Shown here in pieces: positions 55,611 through 55,966 of a DNA stretch of 55,966 bases. This stretch comes from Candidatus Moranbacteria bacterium UBA2206. GTDB lineage: Bacteria; Patescibacteriota; Minisyncoccia; Moranbacterales; UBA2206. The stretch is taken from the NCBI GenBank assembly GCA_002328565.1, contig DCUU01000019.1, positions 1 through 55,966 of the forward strand, read 5' to 3'. The notes under the pieces are model-generated. The model was not told where the DNA came from and searched no databases. It saw only the letters and a program-made list of their open reading frames with translations. The stretch's first letter is position 1; each line of letters begins with the position of its first letter. A program made the position numbers and the translations under genes.

Positions 55611-55684
55611 ATAATTTAAAAAATAATTAGCCTATTAATAATACATTAGAATCGGAATATTCTTCTATTAGTAATTAATGGCGA

Positions 55685-55713
55685 ATACTAGCAGAAAATA
55701 AGATATTTGTCAA
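55685..55713 (-). promoter_or_regulatory. Promoter of the LPATG-sortase operon
   Basis: Minus-strand TTGACA, 17-base spacer ending TATTTTCTGC, TAGTAT, 75 bases before the ATG at 55610. Nearly the same as the promoter at 54146. Its -35 overlaps that of the divergent promoter at 55707. Confidence 0.75.
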
Positions 55714-55735
55714 ATACTGGAGGATGTAGTATAAT
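55707..55735 (+). promoter_or_regulatory. Divergent promoter of the ABC transporter gene
   Basis: TTGTCA (55707-55712), 17-base spacer, perfect TATAAT (55730-55735), 40 bases before the ATG at 55776. Its -35 shares bases with the -35 of the LPATG gene promoter on the other strand, so the two may compete for polymerase. Confidence 0.75.
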
Positions 55736-55775
55736 TTTAAGTATAAATTAGTTATTAATAATCTTTAAAACAAAA

Positions 55776-55966
55776 ATGGAACTAAAAGAAAAATTAGTTG
55801 AGATGGAAAAAATTAATCTCACCTACAATCGTGGAAAAGACAATGCTTTTCAATCGTTATTTGATGTTAATCTCACAATCAAAAAAGGAGAGTTTGTGGT
55901 GATTCTTGGACCTTCTGGTTGTGGAAAATCATCCCTCCTAAATATCATTGCCGGACTAGAAGAGCC
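55776..55966 (+). CDS. ABC transporter ATP-binding protein (5' part)
   Basis: 63 codons to the window edge. The A-loop region NLTYNRGKDN and the strand VNLTIKKGEFVVILGPSGCG lead into the Walker A motif GPSGCGKSS, then LLNIIAGLEE. The start of this domain and its N-terminus fit the LolD/MacB/SalX group of exporters, which often work with a FtsX-like permease; that needs the missing sequence. Divergent from the sortase-substrate pair. Confidence 0.88.
   Translation, partial: MELKEKLVEMEKINLTYNRGKDNAFQSLFDVNLTIKKGEFVVILGPSGCGKSSLLNIIAGLEE

Noticed and set aside
1..55966. Prophage, plasmid or classic insertion sequence
   Set aside because: No integrase, capsid, replication-initiator or DDE transposase was seen; mobility signs are limited to small non-coding repeats and the single homing endonuclease.

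Overview
The window looks like a chromosome segment of a Candidate Phyla Radiation (Patescibacteria) bacterium, most likely on the Parcubacteria/Moranbacteria side. The signs are an AT-rich, tightly packed genome, family content typical of that group (DUF4012, DUF5652, DUF378, PEGA/beta-propeller and DUF2062 membrane proteins, an archaeal-type UMP kinase, Obg without a C-terminal extension) and many short hypothetical membrane proteins. TGA ends several well-conserved genes (priA, the GT4 gene at 330), so the code is standard, unlike Gracilibacteria/Absconditabacteria. A normal bL9 gene argues against Microgenomates/WWE3-type lineages, which are reported to lack it. I saw no tRNA, rRNA, CRISPR array, transposase or prophage.

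Layout. 0-5 kb: envelope genes (membrane-protein fragment, GT4, LytR-CpsA-Psr ligase, GT2, S41 protease). 5-11 kb: rplI, pyrG, rpmA, UMP kinase, DUF2062 and a RecB-like nuclease. 11-16 kb: an Rrf2 regulator with a cysteine desulfurase/IscU pair, a free-standing LAGLIDADG endonuclease and an M23 peptidase. 16-25 kb: gltX, a WecG/TagA glycosyltransferase with a TrpR-like regulator, thpR, priA, def-fmt and a rhodanese-like protein. 25-32.7 kb: HIT, MazG and NUDIX nucleotide-housekeeping enzymes, obg, yidD, corA and cysS. 32.7-39 kb: a Cys-rich microprotein overlapping a tRNA dihydrouridine synthase, dnaB, recR, rplU, DUF378 and a PEGA protein. 39-56 kb: a long, mostly minus-strand surface locus (rfbB-rfbC, DUF4012, two Wzz-like proteins, two GT4, one GT2, a Wzy/ligase-like protein, a beta-helix protein), then secreted low-complexity proteins, a sortase and its LPATG substrate. 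The window ends in an ABC transporter ATPase.

Two themes stand out. First, the window is full of small, structured, non-autonomous repeats of several families. They sit between genes and, unusually, inside essential genes in frame (dus twice, gltX, cysS, priA, nifS/iscS, wecG-like, wzz-like), and some supply start or stop codons. This recalls Rickettsia palindromic elements, but the sequences differ. The best case is a 69-150 bp element with TTCACCCT/AGGGTAAA ends and a covarying two-hairpin interior. Second, at 49-56 kb there is a candidate cell-surface system: a sortase with thrombospondin-type-3-like Ca-binding repeats between its membrane anchor and catalytic domain, an adjacent LPATG protein with Ser-Gln repeats, and a large secreted Gly-rich protein sharing the substrate's N-terminal NNVxATGGxA domain. 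These genes are preceded by near-identical promoters, and the system lies beside an exopolysaccharide assembly cluster.
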